Shown: positions 1 to 5,734 of the stretch, piece after piece
Layout of the letters: each line of letters opens with the position of its first letter
Position numbering within the stretch: the first letter of the stretch is position 1
Source: Pseudomonadales bacterium
Lineage (GTDB): Bacteria; Pseudomonadota; Gammaproteobacteria; Pseudomonadales; Pseudohongiellaceae
DNA: 6,862 bases
Assembly: GCA_031277435.1 (NCBI GenBank)
Contig: JAITMI010000028.1
Coordinates: 1-6,862, forward strand
Direction of reading: 5' to 3'
The notes under the pieces: generated by a model
The model's database searches: none
What the model was told of the DNA's origin: nothing
The model's input: only the letters and a program-made list of their open reading frames with translations
Position numbers and translations under genes: made by a program

Positions 1-149
1 GCCTTGCGCGCAAGCTCGGCGGCTTCGATCGAGACCAGCGCGGCGACGGGCTTGCCGTGGCGTGTAATGGTCACGAACTCACCTTTGACGGCGGCATCGA
101 CAAAGCTGGAGAACTCGGCTTTGACATCTTTCAGGCTGGCGTTCGGCAT
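1..149 (-). CDS. Phd/YefM-family antitoxin, N-terminal part (runs off left edge)
   Basis: The first 49 codons of a small protein are visible, starting at the ATG read from 149 down to 147. The N-terminus is MPNASLKDVKAEFSSFVDAA, followed at residues 28-40 by ITRHGKPVAALVS. That 'T-R-H/N-G-x-P-x-A-x-L-V' strand after a short helix is the hallmark of the Phd/YefM antitoxin fold. Proteins of this family dimerise, bind operator palindromes in their own promoter through the N-terminal half, and neutralise a toxin (often a PIN-domain, RelE or Doc protein) through a C-terminal tail. The tail and any toxin gene lie outside the window, so the toxin type is unknown and a solitary antitoxin is possible. 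The gene is separated from phzF by 100 nt and has its own candidate promoter, so it is probably not part of the long operon. The family call is fairly secure; the partner is not known. Confidence 0.85.
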   Translation of the reverse strand, partial: MPNASLKDVKAEFSSFVDAAVKGEFVTITRHGKPVAALVSIEAAELARK

Positions 150-156
150 GTGGCGG

Positions 157-167
157 CCTTAATAAGG
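157..167. promoter_or_regulatory. Perfect 11-bp palindrome, candidate autoregulatory operator
   Basis: CCTTA-A-TAAGG is a perfect inverted repeat with a single central base. It lies 7 bp upstream of the antitoxin start and downstream of a candidate -10 box. Phd/YefM antitoxins usually repress their own promoters by binding short palindromes in this position. The minus-strand AAGG half could also serve as a weak ribosome binding site for the antitoxin. The operator role is inferred from position and family only. Confidence 0.3.
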
Positions 168-184
168 AGTATTGGTCACTTGCG

Positions 185-213
185 ACTATATCGCTAAAAA
201 TGGATTTTCACTA
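185..213 (-). promoter_or_regulatory. Candidate promoter for the antitoxin gene
   Basis: On the minus strand, TATAGT (190 down to 185) matches the sigma-70 -10 consensus at five of six positions. At 17-bp spacing the -35 hexamer would be TAGTGA (213 down to 208), matching TTGACA at only three of six. The surrounding stretch is AT-rich compared with the coding DNA on either side. It would start transcription about 30 nt before the antitoxin ATG. The -35 match is poor, so the call is tentative. Confidence 0.3.
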
Positions 214-249
214 TTGATGTGTCCGGTTGCTGCGCGAGCTGAGTCATCA

Positions 250-1044
250 CTACAGATAAATCATTCCTTCGCTATAAAGCACCGCGCCGCCCGTCATCAA
301 TACGCGATCGCCGCGTAATTCGCAGAGTAATTCGCCGCCGCGCTCGGATAATTGCTGGGCCTTGAGGCGGGTTTTGCCGAGCCGCTGTGCCCAATAGGGA
401 GTGAGACCGCAGTGGGCGGAGCCGGTGACGGGGTCTTCGTCGATGCCGGCTTTGGGGGCGAAATAGCGGGAGACGAAATCGCACGAATCTCCGCGCGCGG
501 TGATGGCGATGCCGGACCAGGGCAGGGTTTTGAGGGCGCTGAAATCGGGGTGGCAGGCGCGCAGGGCACTTTCGTTTTCGAGTTCGGCGATGGCGTGTTT
601 GGGGCCGGCTTGGGTGAGTGTTTGCACAGGGTGGCCGAGCGCGGCTTCGAGTTCGGCGCATTCTGGTAGCGGGCTGAGGGGGCGGGTGGGGAAATTGAGT
701 GTGTAATGATCGTTCTCGCGCGTGACCGTGAGTTCGCCGCTCTGGGTGTGAAAATGGAATTCGTGCGACCTTGGATGACGCCGCGCGAGTACGAAGGCGC
801 TGGCGAGCGTGGCATGGCCGCAGAGCGCGACTTCGAGCCGTGGCGTGAACCAGCGCAGGCGCCAGTTTGGACCTTCGGGGACCAGGAACGCGGTTTCGGA
901 AAGATTGTTCTGGGCGGCGATGGCTTGCATCAAGTCATCGCTCAGCCACTGTTCCAGTGGGCAGACGGCGGCGGGATTGCCGTGGAATGCTTGCGAGGTG
1001 AAGGCATTGACCACGTACAGGGGCAGCGTCGAGGGAGGTTTCAT
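250..1044 (-). CDS. PhzF-family isomerase/epimerase
   Basis: A 264-aa protein, a normal length for the PhzF (phenazine biosynthesis-like) superfamily, which has a diaminopimelate-epimerase-like fold with two similar halves. Signatures in order: VVNAFTSQAFHGNPAAVCPL at residues 11-30; NLSETAFL at 47-54, with Glu50 at the position of the catalytic acid/base of PhzF; RWFTPRLEVALCGHATLASA at about 64-83; and IDEDPVTGSAHCGLTPYW at 201-218, the strongest family motif. The domain call is therefore secure. The substrate is not: members range from PhzF itself to YddE-type proteins of unknown reaction, and no phenazine genes are present here. The start overlaps the hemW stop as ATGA with no clear Shine-Dalgarno sequence, so translation is probably coupled to hemW. 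It is the last gene of the run; no hairpin with a T-tract follows its TAG stop. Confidence 0.93.
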   Translation of the reverse strand: MKPPSTLPLYVVNAFTSQAFHGNPAAVCPLEQWLSDDLMQAIAAQNNLSETAFLVPEGPNWRLRWFTPRLEVALCGHATLASAFVLARRHPRSHEFHFHTQSGELTVTRENDHYTLNFPTRPLSPLPECAELEAALGHPVQTLTQAGPKHAIAELENESALRACHPDFSALKTLPWSGIAITARGDSCDFVSRYFAPKAGIDEDPVTGSAHCGLTPYWAQRLGKTRLKAQQLSERGGELLCELRGDRVLMTGGAVLYSEGMIYL

Positions 1045-2195
1045 AGCAAGCGGTCCAGTACGGTGTTGAGGTGGTTATAGCCGCGCGGCGTCGTTTGCAG
1101 GCGCGCGGGATCGGGGTCGAGCAGTCCGTCGCGGCGCAGGCGCTGAAGTGTTGCGCCCAAACTGCCGTCGAGATTGAGCCCGGTGCGTGCTTGAAACAAG
1201 GCGGCTGGCACGCCTTCGCGCAGGCGCAGGGTGTTGAGCAGAAATTCAAAGGGTAATTCTTGCGGCGGAATCAGCGTTCTTTCCGCTAAGCGTTTGTCCG
1301 CGCCGCGCAGGTAATCGCGCGGCATACGGGTTTTGCGCGTGCGGAGGATGCCGCCGTCAGCGCTGGTGAGTTTGCCGTGCGCGCCAGCGCCAATGCCGAA
1401 ATAGTCGCCGAATTCCCAATAATTGCGGTTATGCCGGCTTTGGCGGCCCGCTTGCGCGTAGGCGGAAATTTCGTAGCGCGCGTAGCCGTGTTGTTCCAAT
1501 AAGGCGATGCCGCCCTCCTGCATGTCCGCCGTTTGTTCGTCGCCGGGCAAGGGCGGCGGGTGGCGGTAAAACTCGGTATTGGTTTCGATGGTGAGTTGAT
1601 ACCAGGACAGATGCGTGGGCTGGCAGGCGATCGCTTGTTCCAGATCGGCGAGCGCGCCGGCGAGCGTTTGTTGCGGCAGGCCGAACATCAGATCGAGATT
1701 GAAATTATCGAAGCCGGCGCCGTGGGCGATATCGGCGGCGCGCAGGGCTTCGTCGCGGTCGTGTACGCGGCCAAGGCGTTTAAGCTGTTCGGCGTCGAAA
1801 CTTTGAATGCCGATGGAAAGCCGGTTGATGCCGCCCGCGCGGTAGGCGCGAAAACGCGCTTGTTCGAAAGTGCCGGGGTTGGCCTCTAGCGTGATTTCGA
1901 TGTTGGGCGCGAAAGGCAACATTTTATTCGTTTGTTCTAAAAAGGTGGCGAAACTTGCCGCGCTAAATAGCGAAGGCGTGCCGCCGCCGAAAAAAATACT
2001 GCCGAGTTCGCGGCCTTGCGCATGGGGCAGATCGGCGCGCAGGTCATCAAGCAGCGCCGCCAGATACTCGGCTTCGGGTAAATGTTCGGGAACCTGATGC
2101 GAATTGAAATCGCAGTAGGGGCATTTGCGCAGGCACCAGGGCAGATGCACGTAGAGGCTCAGGGGTGGCAAGCGGTTCAAAGCAGGGCTGGCCAT
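1041..2195 (-). CDS. hemW: HemW-type radical SAM protein (haem chaperone, HemN-like)
   Basis: A 384-aa cytoplasmic radical-SAM protein. Residues 21-28 carry the cluster motif C-x3-C-x2-C (CLRKCPYC) inside LYVHLPWCLRKCPYCDFNSH, the HemN/HemW start. GGGTPSLF (70-77), ITLEANPG (101-108) and NRLSIGIQSFD (124-134) are the next conserved blocks, and HNRNYW at 255-260 is the H-N-x-x-Y-W motif of the HemW subgroup. A C-terminal HemN_C-like region (about 310-375, 'PFEFLLNTLRLREGVP') follows. HemW was long annotated as oxygen-independent coproporphyrinogen III oxidase; it is now regarded as a haem-binding chaperone that delivers haem to targets such as respiratory enzymes. Length and motifs favour HemW over true HemN, which is longer. 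The ATG start overlaps the end of rdgB by 19 nt, without a clear Shine-Dalgarno sequence, and the stop overlaps phzF. Confidence 0.95.
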   Translation of the reverse strand: MASPALNRLPPLSLYVHLPWCLRKCPYCDFNSHQVPEHLPEAEYLAALLDDLRADLPHAQGRELGSIFFGGGTPSLFSAASFATFLEQTNKMLPFAPNIEITLEANPGTFEQARFRAYRAGGINRLSIGIQSFDAEQLKRLGRVHDRDEALRAADIAHGAGFDNFNLDLMFGLPQQTLAGALADLEQAIACQPTHLSWYQLTIETNTEFYRHPPPLPGDEQTADMQEGGIALLEQHGYARYEISAYAQAGRQSRHNRNYWEFGDYFGIGAGAHGKLTSADGGILRTRKTRMPRDYLRGADKRLAERTLIPPQELPFEFLLNTLRLREGVPAALFQARTGLNLDGSLGATLQRLRRDGLLDPDPARLQTTPRGYNHLNTVLDRLL

Positions 2196-2782
2196 TGTTG
2201 CAGCAACTGGCGCAGCGCGATGGCGCGATGGCTGAGTGAGTTTTTGACCGTTGGTGACAGTTCGGCGGCGCTACAGTGTTGCGGCGGCAGATAAAACAAG
2301 GGGTCGTAGCCAAAGCCGTGGCTGCCGCGCGGTTCGCGCAGAATTATGCCTTCCCATGAGCCGGTACAGATCAAGGGCATCGGGTCGCGCGCGTGGCGCA
2401 TCAGGACGATGGCGCAGTGGTAGCGCGCGCTGCGCTGCGCCTCGGGCACGTTTTCGAGCAATTCGAGCAGCAAATCATTGTTGGCGGCATCGCCATTGCC
2501 TTTGCCGTGCATGAAGGCGAAGCGCGCTGAATAGATGCCGGGCGCGCCTTTGAGCGCGTCTACTTCGATGCCGGAATCGTCGGCCAGCGCGGGCAGTTGG
2601 GTAAGCTCGCTGGCGTGGCGCGCCTTGATGATGGCGTTTTCGACGAAGCTGAGACCGGTTTCCTCGGCTTCGCTGATTTCGAGCGCGGTTTGCGGTACGA
2701 ACGTGAGGTTTTTTCCGGCGAGAATTTTTTGTAATTCATCCAGCTTTTTGCGGTTGCCGCTGGCGAGGACGATGGTGGTCAT
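2177..2782 (-). CDS. rdgB: RdgB/HAM1 non-canonical purine NTP pyrophosphatase
   Basis: A 201-aa enzyme of the Ham1/RdgB (ITPase) family, which hydrolyses dITP, ITP and XTP to the monophosphates and pyrophosphate and so keeps deaminated purines out of DNA and RNA. Visible family motifs: IVLASGNRKKLDEL at 4-17 (Asn10 and Lys13 in the phosphate-binding loop); ETGLSFVENAIIKA at 41-54 with Glu41 and Lys53; LADDSGIEVDAL at 66-77 with Asp69 as the expected catalytic base; SHGFGYDPLFYLP at 154-166; and SHRAIA at 184-189. The frame stays open 11 codons further upstream, but the internal ATG is preferred: it gives the N-terminus MTTIVLASGN and family length, and is preceded by AAGGA six bases away. The stop lies 19 nt inside hemW. 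The 94-nt spacer upstream holds a REP-like hairpin, the largest break in the otherwise tight cluster from yggT to phzF. Confidence 0.97.
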   Translation of the reverse strand: MTTIVLASGNRKKLDELQKILAGKNLTFVPQTALEISEAEETGLSFVENAIIKARHASELTQLPALADDSGIEVDALKGAPGIYSARFAFMHGKGNGDAANNDLLLELLENVPEAQRSARYHCAIVLMRHARDPMPLICTGSWEGIILREPRGSHGFGYDPLFYLPPQHCSAAELSPTVKNSLSHRAIALRQLLQQWPALL

Positions 2783-2788
2783 GTTGGT

Positions 2789-2793
2789 TCCTT
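2789..2793 (-). promoter_or_regulatory. Ribosome binding site that fixes the rdgB start
   Basis: Minus-strand AAGGA, separated by six bases (ACCAAC reading on after GGA's A is counted within the spacer region) from the ATG at 2782. It is one of the better Shine-Dalgarno sites in the window and supports the 201-aa rdgB product over the longer open frame. Confidence 0.7.
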
Positions 2794-2803
2794 GATCGGC
2801 TTG

Positions 2804-2843
2804 CCCCCATCCCAACCTTCCCCCGCGAGCGGGGGAAGGGGTG
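2804..2843. repeat. REP-like GC-rich palindromic element
   Basis: A perfect inverted repeat occupies 2816-2839: arms CCTTCCCCCGC and GCGGGGGAAGG, 11 bp each, around a central GA. On its left it carries an asymmetric head, CCCCCATCCCAA (2804-2815). A C-rich head followed by a GC hairpin of the 'CCCTCTCCC-GC..GC-GGGAGAGGG' kind resembles dispersed intergenic palindromes (REP/BIME-like) common in proteobacterial genomes. It lies between the DUF4426 stop and the rdgB ribosome binding site, inside the presumed transcript. No T-tract follows on either strand, so it is not a classical intrinsic terminator. In the RNA it could stabilise the upstream message against 3' exonucleases or reduce expression downstream. 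Whether it is repeated elsewhere in this genome cannot be seen here. Confidence 0.65.
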
Positions 2844-2876
2844 GCCCAGGTGCAGGGCAGTGCTCATGTTGACTTC

Positions 2877-3314
2877 TCAATCCGCATAAAGCTGCGTCGT
2901 CCAGGTGATCTCGTGCGGTTCGCCTTGGCCTTCGGGTTGCACTTCAAGCGTAAAACGCAGCGTTTCCGCGTTGGAAAAATCGAATTGCGCGAGGTAGTAA
3001 ATGGCTTCGCCTTCGCGTACTTCCTTGAACGTGAGCGGGGTGCTTTGTTGCAAGAGATTATATTTGCCGCCGCTGAGCGTGGCGCTTACCGGGGTGCCGA
3101 TGCCGTTAGGGTTGTCGCGCAGCACGGCGACGTTGATGAGGCCCAGGCGTGAGCCGCGTTCGATGCCGTATTGCGCGGCGATGACCGGTTCCAAAAAGGT
3201 GCTGTTGAGCGCCAGATAATGCACGGTGTAGGCACCGAGATCACTGGTGTCGGCGTGCGCGTTCAGGCAGGGCGCGGCGAACAGTACGAATAAAAGCGCG
3301 CGAATGATGGGCAT
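2877..3314 (-). CDS. DUF4426 family secreted protein
   Basis: A 145-aa protein whose position between metW and rdgB, size and composition fit the DUF4426 family, known from this locus in pseudomonads and related bacteria; its function is not established. The N-terminus MPIIRALLFVLFAAPCLNAHA is a Sec signal peptide: a positive charge, a hydrophobic core (residues 6-17) and an A-H-A cleavage site before Asp22. The cysteine at 16 lacks a proper lipobox, so a soluble periplasmic protein is more likely than a lipoprotein. The mature part (about 124 aa) is rich in alternating polar/hydrophobic stretches (for example INVAVLRD 60-67, ETLRFTLEVQPEG 117-129), suggesting a beta-sandwich; that is inference. 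Two ATGs lie two codons apart; the second (3314) is chosen because TGAGGA sits six bases before it, whereas it abuts the first (3320). The gene starts just after the metW stop. Confidence 0.85.
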   Translation of the reverse strand: MPIIRALLFVLFAAPCLNAHADTSDLGAYTVHYLALNSTFLEPVIAAQYGIERGSRLGLINVAVLRDNPNGIGTPVSATLSGGKYNLLQQSTPLTFKEVREGEAIYYLAQFDFSNAETLRFTLEVQPEGQGEPHEITWTTQLYAD

Positions 3315-3320
3315 GAGCAT

Positions 3321-3326
3321 TCCTCA
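3321..3326 (-). promoter_or_regulatory. Ribosome binding site overlapping the metW stop
   Basis: Minus-strand TGAGGA combines the metW stop codon TGA with a GAGGA Shine-Dalgarno core. It is six bases from the ATG at 3314 but directly adjacent to the ATG at 3320, so it favours the shorter DUF4426 product. Overlap of stop and ribosome binding site suggests translational coupling to metW. Confidence 0.6.
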
Positions 3327-3914
3327 GCGGCTGATGTGATAGATGGCGTTGATGCCAAACAAATTGGGCAAGAGACGCATCAAGGCGCTGCTGCGCTGTT
3401 TGGCGTCCACCACGGTGCGGTTGAGCACGCGGATGTGTTTGGCGCGGCATAGCGCGTCGAAATCGCGAATGGTGCACAGGTGTACGTTGGGCGTGTCGTA
3501 CCATTCGTAGGGCAATTGTTCGGATTTTGGCATACGGCCGCGGCCGGCGAGATAGGCGCGGTGCCGCCAGTAGGCGAAGTTGGGAAAGGTCAGGATGCAG
3601 TTTTTGCCCACTCGTAACATTTCTTCGACGATCATGTCGGGCCGCTGCAAGGCTTGCAGCGTTTGCGCCAAGACTACGGTGTCGAAACTGTGGCTTTGGA
3701 AATTGCCCAAGCCCTGTTCCATGTTTTGCTCGATCACGTTGACGCCGGCTTCGAGGCATTTTTGAATTTTATCGGTGTCGATTTCAAGGCCGCAGTCGCG
3801 GATGCCCTTGGTGTGTTTGAGATGGGCGAGAAAAGCGCCATCGCCGCAGCCGAGGTCGAGCACGCGCGCGCCGGGGGCGATCCAGTCTTGAATCAATAAT
3901 AAATCGGCGCGCAT
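3324..3914 (-). CDS. metW: Methionine biosynthesis protein MetW (methyltransferase fold)
   Basis: A 196-aa protein starting [29 protein letters not shown], matching the N-terminus expected for MetW. VLDLGCGDG at 18-26 is motif I of class I SAM-dependent methyltransferases; EIDTDKIQKC (44-53) has the acidic residue expected at the end of strand 2; SFDTVVLAQTLQAL (76-89) is motif II-like; FPNFAYWRHRAYLAGRGRMPKSEQLPYEWYDTPNVHLCT (110-148) is a long MetW-specific block. MetW is encoded beside metX in many proteobacteria and is associated with homoserine acylation; evidence from other species points to it assisting MetX rather than to a defined methyl acceptor. The metX stop and metW start share one base (TGATG), indicating tight translational coupling. 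The same frame is open for 76 more codons upstream inside metX, but that extension is basic, low-complexity and lacks homology character, so this ATG is used. Confidence 0.95.
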   Translation of the reverse strand: MRADLLLIQDWIAPGARVLDLGCGDGAFLAHLKHTKGIRDCGLEIDTDKIQKCLEAGVNVIEQNMEQGLGNFQSHSFDTVVLAQTLQALQRPDMIVEEMLRVGKNCILTFPNFAYWRHRAYLAGRGRMPKSEQLPYEWYDTPNVHLCTIRDFDALCRAKHIRVLNRTVVDAKQRSSALMRLLPNLFGINAIYHISR

Positions 3915-5110
3915 CAGGCGGCTCCCGCGCTGGCGCATTCGTCCGCCACGCGCTTCATGTAGGCGTGCAGGGCGCCCATGTAGCGTGGAATGGGCAACAG
4001 GAAAGCGTCGTGGCCTTCGTCGGCGGCGATTTCGAGATAACTCACGTCTTTTTGCGCCTTCAGCAAGGCATCGACGATTTCCCGCGAGCGTTCCGGGGCG
4101 AAGCGCCAATCGCTGCTGAACGATACCACCAGGTATTTGCACGCGCTGGCGGCGAAGGCGCGGCTGAGGTCGCCGTCGTAATCAACCGAAGGGTCAAAAT
4201 AATCGAGCGTCTTGGTGACGAGCAGGTAGGTGTTGGCGTCGAAGTTTTTGGAAAAGGATTCGCCTTTGTATTGCAAGTAACTTTGTACCTGAAAATCCAC
4301 GTCGAAACCAAAGCTGAGCTTGCCGCCGCGCAAGTCGCGGCCAAAATTGGCGCGCGCTTCCTTGCCGAACTTATCGCGCATCAGCGTGTCCGACAGGTAG
4401 GTGATGTGGCCGACCATGCGCGCCAGCATCACGCCTTTTTGCGGGTAGGTGTTGTAGTCGTAGTAACGGCCGGCGTGGAAATCGGGATCGCTCATGATCG
4501 ATTGCCGCGCCACTTCGTTGAAGGCGATGTTCTGCGCCGAGAGCTTGGGCGCGGCGGCGATGATCAAGGCGTGGCGCAGCCGCTCGGGGTAACTGATGGC
4601 CCAGCGCATCACCTGCATGCCGCCAAGGCTGCCGCCGATCACCGCCGCCCATTGGCGGATGCCGAGGCGGTCGGCCAGCCGCGCCTGGCTTTTGACCCAG
4701 TCGCGCACGGTGACGATGGGGAAGTCGGGGCCGAAGGGCTTGCCGGTATCGGGATTGATACTGGACGGTCCAGTACTGCCGGCGCAGCCGCCGAGATTGT
4801 TCAGGCTCACCACGAAAAAATGATTGGTATCGAAAGGTTTGCCGGGGCCGATGCAGCAGTCCCACCAGCCGGGTTTTTCCTTGGCGTTGTCCGGGTCGTA
4901 GTAGCCGGCGGCGTGGTGGTCGCCGCTGAGCGCGTGGCAGATCAGGATGGCGTTGGAGGCCTTGCTGTTGAGTCTGCCGTAGGTTTCCACCATCAAGTCG
5001 TAGCGGTCGATGACGCGGCCACTGCGCAGTTCCAAGGGTTCGTCGAAGTGCAGTTTTTGCGGCTGCACCAGGCCCACGGAGTCGGCGGGGATGTGCTTGA
5101 GCAGGTTCAT
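3914..5110 (-). CDS. metX: Homoserine O-acyltransferase MetX (probably succinyltransferase)
   Basis: A 398-aa alpha/beta-hydrolase-fold enzyme that acylates homoserine, the committed step of methionine synthesis. Visible landmarks: [14 protein letters not shown] at 56-69, [20 protein letters not shown] at 104-123, the nucleophile elbow GGSLGGMQ with Ser161, Asp334 in FSSDWRF, and His367 in DEGHDAFL, completing the Ser-Asp-His triad. The VVSLNNLGG...GPSSINP block is typical of MetX. Proteobacterial MetX proteins encoded with metW are mostly homoserine O-succinyltransferases (MetXS), so succinyl-CoA is the likelier donor; the sequence alone does not let me exclude acetyl-CoA. The ATG at 5110 is preferred: it is one base after the yggT stop and has GGA seven bases ahead. 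An in-frame TTG at 5122 would add four residues and overlap yggT. metW follows with a one-base overlap. Confidence 0.97.
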   Translation of the reverse strand: MNLLKHIPADSVGLVQPQKLHFDEPLELRSGRVIDRYDLMVETYGRLNSKASNAILICHALSGDHHAAGYYDPDNAKEKPGWWDCCIGPGKPFDTNHFFVVSLNNLGGCAGSTGPSSINPDTGKPFGPDFPIVTVRDWVKSQARLADRLGIRQWAAVIGGSLGGMQVMRWAISYPERLRHALIIAAAPKLSAQNIAFNEVARQSIMSDPDFHAGRYYDYNTYPQKGVMLARMVGHITYLSDTLMRDKFGKEARANFGRDLRGGKLSFGFDVDFQVQSYLQYKGESFSKNFDANTYLLVTKTLDYFDPSVDYDGDLSRAFAASACKYLVVSFSSDWRFAPERSREIVDALLKAQKDVSYLEIAADEGHDAFLLPIPRYMGALHAYMKRVADECASAGAA

Positions 5111-5111
5111 G

Positions 5112-5705
5112 TCAGATTCCAAGCACCAGTTGCGGGATGATCTGAAGCTTGATGGCCAAGGGAATAATCACCACGATTTCCAGCGCACGAATGCCGAGAA
5201 AAATAAACAGTGGTGAAAAATCCAAGCCGCCCATCGGGGGAATCACGCGATGAATGAGCCGGTACAAGGGTTCAATCAATTGATGCACCACCAGGATGGC
5301 GGGATGGGCGCTGAACGGCGCGATAAAACTGGTGATTACTGAGATCAATACCGCGTAGAAATAAATATTGAGAATAAACGCGGTTAAACCCAGCGCCGAC
5401 CAGCTCAGAATCAGTCCAAAATTGGGCAGTTGGAAACCAGCGGCGAAAGCCAGTAATGCGGTAGCGCCAGAGTTGAGCACCAGCGCCAGAACCAAAGTGC
5501 CCAAATCCAGGCGGCCCCAACTGGGAATCACGCGGCGGAATAGCCGCACCGGCGCCGCGCTGAGTTTGACGATGGCCTGGCTCACCGGGTTGTAAAAATC
5601 GGCGTGCGCCGCTTGCAGCAAAAAGCGCAAGAGGACGATCGAAATGTACAAGCTGCCAAGGCTGGTAACCAAGAGGGAAATGAGTTGTCCGAGACTTCCG
5701 CTCAT
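5112..5705 (-). CDS. yggT: YggT family inner-membrane protein (two YGGT repeats)
   Basis: A 197-aa integral membrane protein made of two copies of the YGGT domain. The first copy (about residues 8-92) contains [20 protein letters not shown] and [22 protein letters not shown]. The second (about 105-190) contains [20 protein letters not shown] and [26 protein letters not shown]. The repeated pattern 'P-(L/V)-(Y/R)-x-(hydrophobic)-x-R-x-I-P-x-x-G-x-L-D' is visible in both. Hydrophobic stretches at roughly 8-30, 68-92, 98-125 and 165-188 suggest about four membrane spans. YggT proteins have been linked to osmotic or cation tolerance in some bacteria, but the molecular role is unsettled. The gene follows proC, as it commonly does, after an AT-rich 29-nt spacer, and ends one base before metX. 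There is no Shine-Dalgarno sequence before its ATG. Confidence 0.93.
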   Translation of the reverse strand: MSGSLGQLISLLVTSLGSLYISIVLLRFLLQAAHADFYNPVSQAIVKLSAAPVRLFRRVIPSWGRLDLGTLVLALVLNSGATALLAFAAGFQLPNFGLILSWSALGLTAFILNIYFYAVLISVITSFIAPFSAHPAILVVHQLIEPLYRLIHRVIPPMGGLDFSPLFIFLGIRALEIVVIIPLAIKLQIIPQLVLGI

Positions 5706-5734
5706 AAAATAGTTCGTATTAAAAATTATAAAAT
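5706..5734 (-). promoter_or_regulatory. AT-rich spacer with a perfect -10 hexamer before yggT
   Basis: This 29-nt gap is almost pure A/T in otherwise GC-rich DNA. On the minus strand it contains TATAAT (5730 down to 5725). At 17-bp spacing no good -35 hexamer exists (ACTCGC, inside proC) and there is no TG extension. If active, it would start transcription about a dozen bases before the yggT ATG, giving a very short leader without a Shine-Dalgarno sequence. An internal promoter for yggT-metX-metW is possible, but an AT-rich unstructured region aiding ribosome entry is equally consistent. Confidence 0.25.

Noticed and set aside
272..815. Arg- and Pro-rich alternative frames opposite or within phzF
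   Set aside because: They overlap a gene with complete PhzF motifs and have the composition of frame-shifted GC-rich coding DNA.
2783..2815. 11-codon upstream extension of rdgB
   Set aside because: It would start within the REP-like element and add residues before the conserved N-terminal strand. The ATG at 2782 has a well-placed AAGGA.
2816..2839. The rdgB-side hairpin as an intrinsic terminator
   Set aside because: No run of T follows on either strand, and it sits in the middle of a gene set that otherwise looks co-transcribed.
3535..3546. 12-bp palindrome CGGCCGCGGCCG inside metW
   Set aside because: It falls in Arg/Gly codons of a GC-rich gene; such short G/C palindromes are expected by chance.
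3915..4142. N-terminal extension of metW into metX
   Set aside because: The added 76 residues are Arg-rich and unlike MetW. MetW proteins begin near MRADL, and the ATG at 3914 shares a base with the metX stop.
5111..5122. TTG start giving metX four extra residues
   Set aside because: It overlaps yggT and lacks an advantage over the ATG at 5110, which has GGA at suitable spacing.
3965..5140. A 391-codon open frame on the plus strand opposite metX
   Set aside because: It mirrors metX, whose triad and motifs are intact. The translation is low-complexity, rich in Ala, Gly, Val and Asp/Glu, with no recognisable domain. Long antisense frames are expected in GC-rich genes with biased third positions.
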